The notes: generated by a model from the sequence alone, not told the origin. Positions 11,401-24,138 are shown, numbered from the stretch's first letter. The stretch: 64,000 bases of DNA from Pseudocercospora fijiensis CIRAD86 (GCF_000340215.1 NW_006921533.1:3026273-3090272), one strand, 5' to 3'. A program made the numbers and translations.

Positions 11401-12300
11401 CCTTAATAGTAATAGTATTAAGCCTACGATAATTGATATATAGGCGTAGGCTACTATCCTTCTTTAGTACGAACAGGATAGGTGTACTAGCAGGGCTGTT
11501 GCTATATCGTATCCGGCTATTAGCTAGATTTTCATCTAGGTACTTACGTAATATAGCAAGCTCTCGTTTACTAAGATTATAGAGGGGACTAAAAGGAACC
11601 TCCTTGCCCTCTATTATATTAATCTTATAGTCTGTCTCCTTAAATATAGGCAATGTCGATGCTAGGTAGTGTTTGAATATATTAATATAGGTCTCTCGAA
11701 TAGGTAGTAGTATACGAGCAAGCTAATTAGGATCTATACTATTAGGGGGTATAGGTTTATCGTTATCTCTACCGAGAAGGTTAGCTGTCGGATTAGCTAA
11801 GGTAGGCGTTAGGTTGCCGATAAATAGGACCCGGATATCGTCGAGGCACTCGCTAATATTAATATATTTAATGTCCTCTCTCCTAGCGATTCTAAATCGC
11901 TACTATTAACTACCTAAGTCTATAACTATAGTATAGTGTTTAAGAATAGGGTTGCTAATAACAATATCGGATAGAAGGTTGTCTATATCTACTACGTAGG
12001 CAGTAAAATCTAGCAAGCGTTTATTTCCGAGGTCGTCCTTTAGAACTATAGGAATATAGTAGGCCCTATAGGTTAAGTGCCGAGCGTTATTAAACTAAGT
12101 AAGGGTTAGTAGGTTAGCCCTATTCAATTGTCGAAGGTCTAATTGCCTAGCTAGGCGATAGCTAATAAGGGCACTAACTAAATTTCCTAGATCTAGTATA
12201 ACCTTAGTCTTATAGTTAGTTCTATACGTATCCTATATAAGACAGGTGCGTATAATAGCTAGTATAATATCGATAGTTTTACGCCGTATAAGGCTAACAG
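8402..12300 (-). pseudogene. Gypsy-B pol remnant: RT, RNase H, integrase, chromodomain
   Basis: A single minus-strand frame with only RIP-type stops. The intact stretch at 11279-11653 gives the start of a Ty3/Gypsy reverse transcriptase, with PASTPILFVLKKDSSLRLYI, YRRLNTITIKDRY and TTLDIKDAYYRI. The RT active site is at about 11.1 kb and reads VYLDNIL, so the second Asp of YLDD has become Asn by G-to-A change. At 8.46-8.64 kb the frame reads IERILKHRTRKGKKEYL, then a broken W.GY, typical of an integrase-linked chromodomain. A chromodomain marks the chromovirus clade and normally directs integration to H3K9-methylated chromatin. The element is dead. Confidence 0.85.
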
Positions 12301-12802
12301 TTAGTGCGGCGCTTATTCTTTTTTCGACTAATTAGAAGGACCGATAGGGGTAGCGTTAGCAGCTAAAAGGTGCTTTTAGTATTTAGCAGTAGTACGGTCG
12401 ATTCGGGCCTAGTCCTTAGGTTTGTCGTATTAGCCTAGTAGATAGCTAGTGCTATCGTAATTAAAGCACTTTAATCTAGTTAGGAGGTTACTATAGCTGC
12501 TATTAGTCGAGCGGTTAGCGTTATAAGGATACGAGCCCCTTCTACGGCCCCTATTACGGCCTCCTCTATATAGCCGTCGGCTACGGCCTCTTCTATAGTC
12601 GTTACTATTCCTATTGTTAGCACTATTGTTTTAGGTAGAACCTTAGTTTCCTCCTCGGCTACGGTTGCTACGGTTAGTACTAGCTAGTCGGATCCTCGAT
12701 TCTAGTCGTTACTAGAGCTAAATAGCTCGTTTAGCTGTTTCTACTTCGACTATAAATTAAATGCGTATTAGATTAGCCTATTTAAACACACGGCGGCGGT
12801 CC
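12301..12802 (-). pseudogene. Gypsy-B Gag C-terminus with CCHC zinc knuckle, into protease region
   Basis: Continues gag downstream of the E insertion. An Arg/Gly/Asn-rich linker precedes a zinc knuckle at about 12399-12473 (CFN, then a Tyr in place of the second Cys, S.SYLLG, then a Tyr in place of the last Cys), where Cys-to-Tyr and His-to-Tyr changes fit RIP. The following frame leads into a protease-like segment near 12.0-12.3 kb (VILDLGNLVSALISYRLA). Confidence 0.75.
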
Positions 12803-12924
12803 TATTATGTATCGTGTATTATAAAGTAGATAATTATTCTAAGTCTATCTAGGCTTAGAGAAGTATGTACTATAGTAGGCTAGGGCCTCCTGCCTAGCCT
12901 ATGCCTATACCTGCCTTCGTAATA
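12803..12924 (-). repeat. Element E 3' LTR
   Basis: 122 bp, nearly identical to 34373-34494. Differences are mostly C/T or G/A transitions of RIP type. TSD GGTCC lies just outside. Confidence 0.8.
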
Positions 12925-13894
12925 GAATCCCTTAGTCCCGAAATGTCCGCGACTACGCGGACGGTAGACTTAGTATCTATATACACAATAAAAGAGATTT
13001 TAGGCTATACGCCCCTATTTTTCGTCTCGCTATCCTAATTCTTCCTTACCCGCTAATGCTTAATATCTTATTTCCTCTAGCTAGGTCGTTAACGCGCGAG
13101 AGTGTAAGAAACACTACTATTCGCTAACTACGGGGTCTCTAGGATGCTCGTTATTAGGTTCTCCTTACTATAGAGGGCGTGGTTCTAGAAAGCGGAGGCC
13201 CTTTTTCTTATTAGTAGGATATAGACTATTAAAAGTCTCTATAGTAAGCTTTCCGAGCGCCTTACGTAGGCCCTTATCGCCGCTCGGTCGTACTAATCTA
13301 TAGAGCGCGGCAAGTAGTTTAAAAAGGTCGCTTTCCTCTTACCTAAGGAACTATAGTAGCAGTAGGTCTTTTATAGCCTTAATCGTATTCGTAGCGGAGT
13401 TAGGTTCCTTAGATATACGCTAGATAGCATCGATAATTAGGGGTAGACTTATAGTCGGCTTGTCTTTATTATCGTGTTTGATAGTGCCGTCTTCTAGCTA
13501 GAAATCGGAGAGTGTGTTTGTAAACTCTATAATATCCTCGACTCGTAGACCCCGTAGTAGTCCGGGTTGGTTTAGTTTGGTTTGCTAAGCCGAAATTCTA
13601 GTTTAGTTTAGTTTAGTTTGCTAAGGAACCGGTGTACGGACCGGTTTGCCGGCCACGTGCTAGCTACGGACAAAAACCTAACCTAAAACACGTCTAAACA
13701 GCCCGAAATATAGATGCAATCGTGTAGATAGGGCCCCTAGACCCGATCCGAGGTCGTCGCATGTCGTCGTATATCGTCGTATATCGTCGTAGTTTAGTCG
13801 GATGTTCTCGGAAACCGGCTTAGACTAGCGGGGTAAAAAACCAAACCGGAACCAAACCGGAGGGGTACCGCTAAGAAACCAAACTATATACGTT
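12925..13894. other. Element E 3' region with short repeats
   Basis: No ORF is recognised. It contains GGTTTAGTTTGG and TTTAG repeats (about 13563-13625), four copies of a TCGTCGTATA-type unit (about 13751-13790) and an AACCAAACCGGA direct repeat (about 13838-13862). A short, only partly purine-rich stretch precedes the 3' LTR, so the polypurine tract is not clear. Confidence 0.45.
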
Positions 13895-16894
13895 CTATAG
13901 TTCGCAAACCGAACTACTACGGAGTCGGACCTCGAGGTTAGTAAAGTCGAATTTGCCGTTCTAGGCGGTGCTTTCCTAATCGAATTAGTTGCTATAGTCT
14001 ATAACCTCTCTTTAATTCTCTTCTAGTAGTTAGGCAAACGCGGTACCGAACTTTTAATATAACGCGATATATCTCTCGTACTATAACCTCTCGTCGGCGT
14101 CTAGTTTAGCGAGGTCTTCGTCGTCTATTACTTAATTATAACCGCTATCTTCGAGCGCGTCGCCGACGGCTCTTATAAGAAAGCCGACGTATTACTTAAA
14201 TTCTTGCGAGTCGGTATCCTTCTACTAATTTCCTTATAACGTAGCTAAGGCCTTCCGAAAGGCGTCGTCGTCCTATCTATAGTTCCGTATCGCTTCGATT
14301 AGTAAGCTATAGCTATCGTCGATAGACGTAGGCTTTAGCGGAATTTACTAGACTATCTTTACGGGGCAGGCATATATTAGCTCTACGAAATATAGCTATT
14401 TTACGGCCTCGAGCTTATCGAGAATATCCTCTCTAGGGGGCTAAAACGCGTTATTTATAATAGACCTAGAGTATCCGTTATCCTTAGTCGCGATTTGCTA
14501 TAGCGGGCGTCCGCCGCTTTAGTCGTCGAGTTCCCGCGCGAAGTGCTTAAGTAGCTATCTAACGTCGTTATCTCCCTTATAGTAAACGATAGTCGCCTAG
14601 GGTATAGGCTAGATCTCGTTATTCCCGTCTATTAGAACGAGCGCCTTTATCTAGTACTAAAGGATAGCGGCCTTTAACAGCAAGGGTACCGCTAACATAA
14701 GGAGCTTACTTATTAGGTAAAGCATTAAGCGGTCGCTGTTTTGTTAAATAACGTTTATTATTTGCTTAGGGGCGTAACTTAGTATCTAGTTCGTCTAGTT
14801 GCGGAAAGTGTTTATATCTACGTCTTTATCGTCTTTAGATATACTAGTAACGAAATCTCGATTTAAGAAAGGGTCGGCTTTATTAATTTTCTCGATCTTG
14901 TCCTAAGCGGATACTAGCATTTAGGAGACCTAGAAGTAAATGTTTCCGTACTTGTAGTTGAAATTCGATACGACTAGTATTAGATAGTAGAGGTAGGCTT
15001 TCTATTCTTCGTCTAGAAATATCGTAAGAATAAGCTAGCTAGTATCGATATCAAGTTCGTAAAAAGCTATAGAGTAGCGGATAAAATCCTTCTCCTACTC
15101 CCTTAATAGACGTAGCTTGCTACTAGGCAGCACTCGCTCTAAGTCTACGTTACGGAAAGCTATTATAAGTCTCGGAAAGTCGAAACGGCTCGTAGGAAGG
15201 CGGATCGTCGAATCCGTAAGAAGTCCTTAGAGAGCTAGTCCTACGCAGATAGCGGCGTCTACGATCTCCTTATTTATACGAGTTATAGGTTTGCTTAAGT
15301 CTAAATTGTCCTTACTAGTTGCTTTCTCCGGCGCCGCGGTTTGCGCTTTAGTAGACTTAGCCTTTCCTACTATTACGGCCTTCCCGGTAGGCGCCTTTAT
15401 AGATTTGCCTTTCCCGGCACCTAGTTCGGCTTTACTATCGTCGGCTTTAGTAGACTTAGCCTTTTTAGTAGCAGTTAGTAGGTCGGCTTTAGTCGACTTA
15501 GCCTTTTTAGTAGTAGTTAGCAGGTCGGCTCTAGTATTATTAGCTTTAGTAGACTTAGCCTTTTTAGCGGTAGTTAGGGCTAACGTAGGCGCATTCTTAC
15601 ACTTTCTAGCTATCGAGGTAGAGGCGGCCTTCTATACTTTCGCGGCTTTCTAGGCTACTTTCTAAGCCTTTGCGTCGGCCTGCTCCTAGGCCTTCTATTC
15701 TTAGAGTTTAGCCTTGAATTTCTTAGTCTATATAGATATCCTCTAGTCGATTGCTTTCTTCTACTTTATATAGTCGGAATATAGTAGTATCGCCGGGCGT
15801 TAGTATCTGTCCTTTATTATCGTTTTAGCCTTTTCCTCGTAGTAGGCTAAAGGAATATCCTAGAAGATTATGCCTTAGGTAGCCGGTATAAGACTTAATA
15901 TTAGGTCTATTAGTAGGGCGCGTAGGCCTAGCGGGAAACGGCCTAACTATATCTAAAAGTTGCGGATAACGCGCTCGAAATCCCTAGTAATATCGCCGTA
16001 TTCTAATTGCTACTTCTCGTCGTTTATAAGCGCTACGATTAGCTATATATATATCGAGCGCTATATTTTTAGCTGTTTGCTCTAAAGAATTAGCGCTAGG
16101 TAGGGTTTAGGGAAGATATCGTAGATAGACTCGAGGTTGGCGACAATTCTCTACCTTAGATCTGCCTTATAACGCTCGACTATATCGGCGATTAGTCTAG
16201 CGAAACAACTCGCTATCTCTATATAGTTTGCGAGGCAGTATACTCCTTCCGTAACCTAGTATACTAGCGCGTAGTAGGCGATAGCAATAGGCGTTATTTC
16301 GCCTTAGTAAATCGTCTAAAAAGCCGTTACGTAAGTAAGACTATCCCGCTCGTATCTTAGGACGGCGTAGTCCGGTATCGTAAGGTCCTCTAGAGCCTTA
16401 GAGGCGTATAAGATCGAGTTATTTATAGAGAAATCGCTTTTATTAATATTATATAGCAGCTTATTACTAGCGGTCGCCTACTCGAGTAAGCGTACGTTAG
16501 TACCGTAGTAAGGGTTTTTCGGTCCGCTCTAGCCTTTCCTTATCTATCTAGGAGGGTAGATCTCGCCTATACTCTTCTAAATCGCCTTAGGCTATTCGCC
16601 GGGGGGGGGGCGTATTACTAATTTATATACTTTTCAGAACCGTATATAGAATCCGGGTTAATAAGCGCTGTCTTGAATTCGTTAAGGCTAAAATATAATA
16701 GCTAGACCGATGCGAGGTATACCGCTAGTCTATTAGGCAAAATGTCGATAAGCTAATCCGCCTATAGTACTATATACGTACTAAGGATAGCCTTCTTTCT
16801 AGCTTAGGTAGGCTTCTCGTCGTCGGCGTCGAAATCGTACTCGTCCTTAAAAGAGGCGAGGTCCGGCTAGAGGTAGTTGCTATATACGTCGCGG
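13895..16894 (-). pseudogene. ORF-X of element E, C-terminal part (unrecognised protein)
   Basis: About 1000 codons of a continuous minus-strand frame whose stops are all explainable as RIP of Gln or Trp codons. It is joined at 16894/21976 to the upstream part across the LINE insertion. The composition is that of a soluble, acidic, helical protein, with segments such as YLASVQ-like, LLYFSLNEFKTALINPDS and KFGTAFA. I find no zinc knuckle, RT, RNase H, integrase or chromodomain motif. It lies downstream of pol in the same orientation, where an env-like or accessory gene would sit. The end at 13895 is a TAG that could itself be a RIP product, so the true end may lie slightly further on. Confidence 0.5.
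16880..16894 (+). repeat. LINE target-site duplication, left copy
   Basis: CTATATACGTCGCGG, repeated exactly at 21961-21975. It belongs to the interrupted ORF-X. Confidence 0.9.
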
Positions 16895-17099
16895 GAACTA
16901 CTACTATTGCCGCCCTACTATAGTAGCTAGCGTTAAAGACTAAAGAAACTATTATACTAGGCCTAGTTTAATTAGGCTACGAAGACCGCTAAGATAAATA
17001 GGAGACAAAGGACTAGTTAGCGCGTACGTAGATACTTACTAACTATATATTAGGGATCAATCCCCTATATAATAGGAGTATAAAAACGAGGTGGACGGA

Positions 17100-18390
17100 A
17101 TAGCAGCGAACAATTAGAGACGAAGGGAAGACAGTTAAGAAGGAAGGGAGGACGAATAGAAAGCACTATATACTAAGGCAGAGAAGGTACTAAAGGCGGA
17201 GGATAGAAGAACCCCTAAGAGGGTATATAGGATAATAATCTTAGAACTCCTTAGAGGACTAAAAGCAATCTATAACTAGGCGAGCTACGTAATTACAAAG
17301 GTAGCTAATATAGTCGCAGCAAAGATTACGAAGAAACAATAGGAGACAAGCCTAAACTACCGCACCTAGGTAGCAGTAGCTAGCTAGGAGGCGCTAAAAC
17401 CCCCGAGGATAGTAGTTAGAGTCTATATTACGGACCTATAGGAGCAAAAGGAAATCTAAGGACTTATAGGGAAAGAGATTATAGAAAGAATTGTAGTTAA
17501 AGAGGTAATTAGGGCTAGGAACGAAGGTAAAGGGGTAATTAAGCTGTTTATAGTATAAGAGTAGGACAAAAAGAAGCTAGAAACACAAAAAGAATGGACA
17601 ACTAAGATAGGGAAAACAGCAAAGGTCTCCTAATAGCAATTTATGATTATAGCCTATAGTATAACAAGAAGCTTTAAGGAAGAATAGGATATTAAGAGCC
17701 TATAGAGACAAAACTAAGCTATATGCCTAGGCCTAAAGATTACAAAAGTGGCATAGATTAAAAGGAAAATCGAAGAGACTAAGAAGCAGTCTTCCCTAAT
17801 TATCTAGGTAGGGAGTATAAAGCAAGCTAATATAGTGCTAGACTAGGGGCTGTTCTAGGACTTTAAAAGACTAGAAACAGAGATATATAGAAGCAACTAT
17901 AGGATAATATAGTGCTTCAAATGTTAATACTATAGACACTTAGCAGCTAAGTATATAAAGACAACCAACACCTACTCCTATTATATAGGGGATTACTAGG
18001 TTAAAGAATACAAAGCATATAAGGGAGAAGCAAGATATATATACTATACTAAAAGATACCCCTCTTAGGCGAAGGAATGCCTAGTAAGAATACAGGCAGC
18101 TAGGAAGGCAAAGGAAGCTAGAATCAATATACTAAAAAGATATATAATAAGCTAGGGCAGCTAGGTATAGAAGCAACCTAGCTAAGTGCTACAAAAGAGG
18201 TCTAGATAAGATAATAGGTTCACATTTAGGGCCTTACTAGTATAAGAGAGTTACTAGCAACTAGGGAGACTAAGATACCTTAACATTGCAGGAAAGGAAG
18301 CAGGGTAGATAAAGCTTAGTCAAATATTAGTCTAAAGTAAGGGAAGACTAAAGGAAAACTTATAGGGAAATAATATAGATAAAACCTAAT
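17100..18390 (+). pseudogene. LINE ORF1 (Gag-like, zinc knuckles)
   Basis: Frame rich in Lys/Glu, then from about 17912 a cluster of CCHC-type knuckles: QCFKC, a TAG in place of Gln, YYRHLAAKY (originally GHLAAKC), followed by degenerate second and third knuckles and KECLVRIQAARKA. This is the nucleic-acid-binding ORF1 product that packages LINE RNA. Several Cys are now Tyr. The start codon cannot be fixed. Confidence 0.75.
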
Positions 18391-18429
18391 AAACATTACA
18401 ACATTACTAAACATTATATAGTACAATGT

Positions 18430-21400
18430 CAATAAGAGTAAAGACAAGGTATAGAGGAGCTTCCTTTAAGCACTAAACCTAAAAGAACATTATATTATTG
18501 CAATCTAAGAGCCCTAGCTTAACCTATATACAAAGAGACTAGCAATAGTCAAAGACCTAAAATACTACTCAATTATCTACAACTAGGGAGCCCTAAGGAC
18601 ATACATCTACATTAGCAAGGAGATAGATATAGAAACCTAGTAGGCTATACTATAGGAGGATAGGGACCTAATATTAGTTCAAGTAGAGACATCCTAAGGT
18701 ACACTCTAAGTCTACTATATATACAACCTACTACTAGACTTAAGAAGCAGTACCTAACTGAAAACCCTAGAAAGATTACTAAGAGTTATCTAGGGGAACA
18801 CCTACTAAATCCTACTTAGGGATTTCAACCTCTACTACCCCCTCTAGGGCTTAGACTTTACCCTAGCTTACTACTTCCTAGTAGGAAGACTAATTAACAT
18901 ATTAGAGAGGGAAGGAATAGAAATTGTTACCCTAAAGGGACTAATTACTTAGGAAGCAAGAGGAAGCAGCAGTATACTAGACCTATACTTTGCATTATAT
19001 TAGATTAGGAATAGGATTATAAGATATAGGGTTAACTAGGAACTAGAAGAATTATTAGACCACTTCCTAGTATAGATTGAACTGAATGTCTAAGCCAATT
19101 AGGAAAGGGAACTAGAAGAGAAGCTTAACTAGAAAGGTACCTAATAGGGTAGGATTAGGGAGGAACTAGAAAGGGACCTAAAACTAAAGGAACTCTTAAC
19201 AAAGTACCTACTAAGGCTAGAGGATATTAACAAGGCAGTAGAAGAACTAATAGGAACCCTAAAACAGGTAGCTAGAAAGCATACCCTAGCGAAGAAACAT
19301 TTACTATACTAGTAACTATACTAGACTAGTAAGTATATAAGGAAGGTTAAAGTAGTAAGGAAGGCTAGGAGGCAGTAGATACAAACCTATACCTAGGAAG
19401 CATAGGACAACTATAACAAAGCCTACTAGGAAAAGAAGATCTAGATCAAGAAAGATAAGATACAAGAATAGAGATCTATAATAGGAATAATTATAAAGAA
19501 ACTAGAGGAGATATAGAGGATAGCTAAATAGACAAGGAGACCTAAATAGGACAAGGACATACTACTACAATTCCCGGATATTATAGACTAATAAGGACAA
19601 ATGTAGACTATAATAGAAGGGAAAGTAAGAGCCCTAGGCCAACACTTCTTCTATAGAAAAGTACAAGCAGACCTATTAGACATAAAGGAGAAAGAACAAG
19701 AGACTCTACTACTAGGCATACTAAGAGACACCTAGGTTAAACCCGAAACTATTAAAAGGATCCTAAAGAAAATTCTAGGAAACAAGGTACTAGGGGAAGA
19801 CAAGATCTATAATAAACTCCTAAAAGCATATAGGAAGGGGCTAGCCCTAGCACTAGCTAATATCTTTTTATAAAGCCTAGCACTAGGACACTACCTAAGA
19901 CTATTTAGGAAGTCCCTAATAGTAGTGCTAAGGAAGCCCTAGAAGGAAGACTATATATAGCTTAAGGCCTATAGACTAATAGCCCTACTTAATATAATAG
20001 GCAAGGTACTAGAAAAAATTGTTACTAAAAGGCTAACAACCTTTACCGAGGAAAGGAATATCCTCCCTAAAGGCTAGATAGGAGGAAGAAAGAAGAGGTT
20101 AATACTAATAGCTATAGAACTAATTATAGAACAGATCAAGCATATCTAGCACTATAGTTAAAACTAGGTAGCAACCCTCCTCTCCCTTAATATCTTAGGA
20201 GCCTTTAACAATGTCTCCTATAAAAGGCTCCTATATATACTCGAATAGAAAGCTATACTAAACTAGATAGTCCAATTTATCTAGTCCTTCCTATAGGAAA
20301 GATTAATACAGCTTATTCTAAGCAAATTCAAATTAGACCTAATGCTAACTAAAAAGGGAATCCCCTAAGGATCAACACTCTCCCTAATCCTCTTCCTTAT
20401 CTTTATAGTAGACCTACTCCTACTCCTAGAATTAAAAAACACATTAGCATTAGGGTTTATAGATAACACAAACATCCTAGCCTAGTCTAAAACAATAGAA
20501 ACCAACTGTAAGATCCTAGAAGAGAAGCACTAGGAGTATAAAAAATAGGTAAGGAGGTATAGAGCAAAATTCGCCCTAGAAAAGTACTAGCTTATCTACT
20601 TTAATAAGGCTAAATCAACCTATAATATAAAGCAATCAATTACTATCTAAAGCTTTAAAACCTAACTATTAGTAGAGCTTAGGGTACTAGGGATCTAGCT
20701 AGATCTAAAACTGAATTAGGGACTATAAGTAAAGAAGGCAAAGCAGAGGGCAGATGCTAACATACAATCTATTAATAGGCTTATAGCCTCTATATAGGGG
20801 GCTACATTCGAGAAAGCTAAAGTTATATACAAAGCAATTGTCAAGCTAGCAATACTATATAGAGCACAGATATAGACAGCCTAGGAGAAAACACTAAAGA
20901 GGATTAAGCAACTAGTTAGCAGGTCCTAAACCTAAAGCCTAAAGAAAATCTTAGGAGCATACAAAACTATACTAATAAGGGTAGTAGAAATAGAATTAGG
21001 GATCCTACTAGTTAAACAATACTTCAAGGGACTAAGACACTAATATATAGCAAAGACAATAGAATACCTAGCCTAACAGACTATCCAAAAGGCACTAGAC
21101 AAGATAAAAGCCTAGTACATTAGGACTAGGAGGCGAGACAGACTATAAATGACTCCCTAGAAAGTTAAAGACCTAGAGCAATATAGAGTCTTAACAAGAG
21201 AAATGCTAAAGAAAGAGCTTTAGGGACTAAATATAAGGCTAAAGGAGGACAAGCTAAAGAGAGAGAAACAAAGCCTAGTAGAATCAATTGCTAGATACCT
21301 ATAGGAGCAGGAATAGAATAAAACACAAGTTAGACTAGGAACCCTAAAGGCACTAATCAAATTTGGTCAACATAACTACTAGCTCTATAAGGACCTAAAC

Positions 21401-21880
21401 AGGGCCGAGGCAAGCCTAGCTATCTAAATCAGATCTAAACACATTAGACTTAGATCTTACCTATTTAGAAGAAACGTCCTAGGAATTGAAAGCAAAGCTT
21501 GCTAATATAGCTACTAATCTCAGAACCCTAAGTATATACTGCTAGTCTGCCCTTAATAGTTAGAAGGTAGAAGTAATTAGAGACTAAAAGCAATAGAAAG
21601 GGAATACGACAAGCTAATCTAGAGCAAAGAAGACCTAAAGAGGATAGTAAAGTAGATTATTAAATAGGGATTCGTATAACAATTCGTATTAGTAAGGGAA
21701 ACTAAAGAGTAGATAAGAAGGAGGGAAGAAGAGGGGGAAAGAAGGGCAGGGCAGCAGGCAAGGTAGTTAGAGGGTAACAACTATAACACTAGTACACCCT
21801 AGAGGAAGGAAAATAAGGAAACGAGGAAGATTAGCACTTATAAATAGGACAGGAGGGAGGTTTTTACTAACTAAGTTGGT
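18430..21880 (+). pseudogene. LINE ORF2: endonuclease and reverse transcriptase
   Basis: Endonuclease (APE type): RDFNLYYPL at about 18819 and DHFLV at about 19056 (the SDH motif with Ser TCA now Leu TTA). Reverse transcriptase: YRLIALLNIIGKVLEK at about 19970, LLSLNILGAFNNVS at about 20180, GIP, a TAG, GSTLSLILFLIFIVDLL at about 20360, and the catalytic box GFIDNTNILA at about 20455, with the second Asp now Asn. A Cys/His-rich tail at 21.49-21.56 kb (ending YILLVCP) resembles the C-terminal knuckle of Tad elements. No RNase H domain is seen. At least 30 in-frame TAG/TAA codons make it dead. Confidence 0.85.
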
Positions 21881-21960
21881 TTCCTACCTAAAACAATATA
21901 TAGAAACAGACCTGTATAGGCCGAAAGGCACTACAATAGGCAAATGAAATATCTATCTAT

Positions 21961-21975
21961 CTATATACGTCGCGG
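21961..21975 (+). repeat. LINE target-site duplication, right copy
   Basis: Exact repeat of 16880-16894, directly after the ATCT tail. Confidence 0.9.
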
Positions 21976-23186
21976 CCCTTATTATCCTTTTTTCTAAACT
22001 TCCTTTTATACTAGTCGAGCTTAGCCTTCGAGGCCTTTTTAATATTAGCGAGACGCGTAGCGCGCTCGCCCTCTATCTCCGATTCGATCTATAGGGCCTT
22101 ATAGTTATCGTCTTTAAGGCCCTTTTCTCTCGATTCCTTACGATAGACCTAGCGTCTAGCCTTAGTCTCTATACTATCGCGAAGCTTCTATTCGTAGAGG
22201 TCGAGGCGTTCGCGACCCTACTAATCGTAGGTATCGTAATAGTGCGGCGCGTCGGCGTTATAGCTAGTCTCTAAGGTATAATATAGGCGATTGCCTAAGG
22301 CGCTAATCGTCTTATAAACCTAAGGTATAAGCGTATACTCGATTCGAGGAGTGCCGAAAGCTATATACCGCTCGGCGTAGATAGGAGCTATAAGTAACTA
22401 TAGTACTAAGGCCTTTTCCGGCCTACTATTCGTTACAATCTTATATAGGAGTTTGTGTTCGCGCCGTATTATACTATTAATAGAACGTACTAGTATGCCT
22501 AGTACGTCCGAGACGGCGTTAGCCTTATACCTAGCCCTATCGATATACGAGAGTATATTAGAAAACCTCGGCACCTTGTCTAGGTATAGTATACGTAGGA
22601 TTTCGCCCGGCTTAGGTAGTGCAATAATAAGACGCTTCGTCTTAGGCGCCTATCTCTTAGTAGCCTACTAACCCTACTCTTCTTCTCCGCTATTATCGGA
22701 AACCTCTTTCTTAGCCTTATCGTTATCCTATCCTTACTCTTCCCTATTAGTAGGTATAGCCTGCCTTACTACTACTCTCCTATTATTTAGAGTAGTAGAT
22801 TAACTATCCTCGGGATTTCCCCTATTTCTAGTAGCATCCTTATTCTTAGTTCTAGGAATAAGCTCCTCTTCCTTATTATTAGTTTTTTTATTTTTATTTT
22901 CTTCGTTTTTATTCTCTTTATTCTTATTCTCTTTATTTTTATTCTCTTTATTCTTAGGAATAGGCTCCTGTCCTCTATTTCCCTTATAGTTATTATTACT
23001 ATCTTCTCTATTTATTTCTATTACCTTAGAATTCTCTCTATTCTCTACTTCGTTACCTTATTCTATTCCCTTAGAGTCTTCGCCGCGCTATAGCGATATT
23101 GTTACCTAGCCGGACGGAGGCGTTTCGGGGATACCGCCTAGTAGAGGCGTATACTCTAGTAGAGGCGTATCTTCCTAACCGAACAT
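21976..23186 (-). pseudogene. ORF-X of element E, N-terminal part
   Basis: Begins with ATG at 23186 (MFG, TAG, EDTPLLEYTPLLGG), followed by a low-complexity Asn/Lys/Glu linker (22860-23000, repeated KENKNKEN) and then a folded-looking region containing KRLIIALPKPGEILRILYLD and VPRFSNILSYIDRARYKANA. It runs without frameshift into 16894 once the LINE is removed, giving about 1390 residues in all. I cannot assign a family. Element M sits only about 50 bp upstream of the ATG, so M occupies its promoter. Confidence 0.5.
22880..22965 (-). repeat. 12-bp coding microsatellite (KEN repeats)
   Basis: Repeated TTCTTATTCTCT or TTTTTATTCTCT units encoding Lys-Glu-Asn-Lys-Asn on the minus strand, within ORF-X. 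Confidence 0.6.
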
Positions 23187-23235
23187 TATCGCGCCGCGCT
23201 TCTACTAAAGCTTCGACCCTCCGGCTATATCGGTA

Positions 23236-23277
23236 CGTTACGAAAACTTCTTTTCCGATCGTAACGATCCTATCGAT
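23236..23277 (+). repeat. Element M left TIR
   Basis: 42 bp, inverted match to 24139-24180 with four substitutions. Confidence 0.8.
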
Positions 23278-24138
23278 CCTAGCGATCGCAAGCGATCGCG
23301 AGCGATCCCGAGCGATCCTAGAACGATAAATAGGTAACTTATAAAAGTTAGACTTTTACCTAATACTATACTAAAAATAAAACATTTTTGTCATATATTA
23401 CTAAGCCGTAAACCTTCTAGATAAAAAGATATAAAGGAAAGAAAATCGCTTTTTTAGACATTTTGCTTCTAATTTATCTTTTTTTCTACTAGGGTTATAG
23501 CTTAGTAATATAGTAGAAAGGTACTCTATTTTTAGTATATTATTATAAAAAAATATAAAATTTATAGATTTTCTACGAAACTAAAGCTAGGGAAGAGAAA
23601 TAAGCAATATAGTATTTTAGCTTTTCTAAGTTATACTTTACTATTTTTAGAAATCTAAAAAATAGAACTTAAAGTTCTATATACTTATAAGAGTATTATA
23701 AATTTTTAAGTTATAATACCTAGTAGTTATCTTAGAATCTAGAAAAGAATCTCGAGTGTTTCGAGTGTACTTTTTTTTAAAGTTCTGCTTATTAAGCGTC
23801 GGCTTTTGAAAGAAACCTTAACGAAATATCGGCTACATTTAACGAAACCTTAACGAAAAAAATTTATTTATAAAAAAAACCTACGAAACCGCTAAATTTG
23901 ACCTATATAAGTGCGTAATACCCCGAAATACCTCGTAGTAGTAGATATATATAGAGTAGTAGTACTTGTCCCGCGTCCTTTACGTTCCTTACCCTCGAAT
24001 TTCGGAACGGGCTGTCCCGAAATTCGCGATCGCGAGGATCCTATCGGATAGGATCGTAAGTAGTCGGAATTTCTAGATCGCGGCGATCCTATTAGATAAG
24101 ATCTTTAACGTACGATCCTAAGGATCCTAAGCGATCCT

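Larger units (their letters stand above)
16895..21960 (+). mobile_element. Tad1-like non-LTR retrotransposon (LINE)
   Basis: 5066 bp with a 15-bp TSD. It ends in an ATCT repeat, as non-LTR elements of the Tad group do. ORF1 carries several CCHC knuckles (17.9-18.1 kb) and ORF2 carries an endonuclease and a reverse transcriptase. It lies on the opposite strand to its host element E. Unlike its surroundings it is nearly free of CpG and keeps many CAA and CAC triplets, so it has a different origin and probably a shorter or weaker RIP history. Many TAG codons still inactivate both ORFs. Confidence 0.9.

Noticed and set aside
15291..15653. Plus-strand frame of 120 codons, Ala/Leu/Val-rich
   Set aside because: It is the antisense of a repetitive Lys/Ala/Ser part of ORF-X; hydrophobicity comes from the complementary strand.
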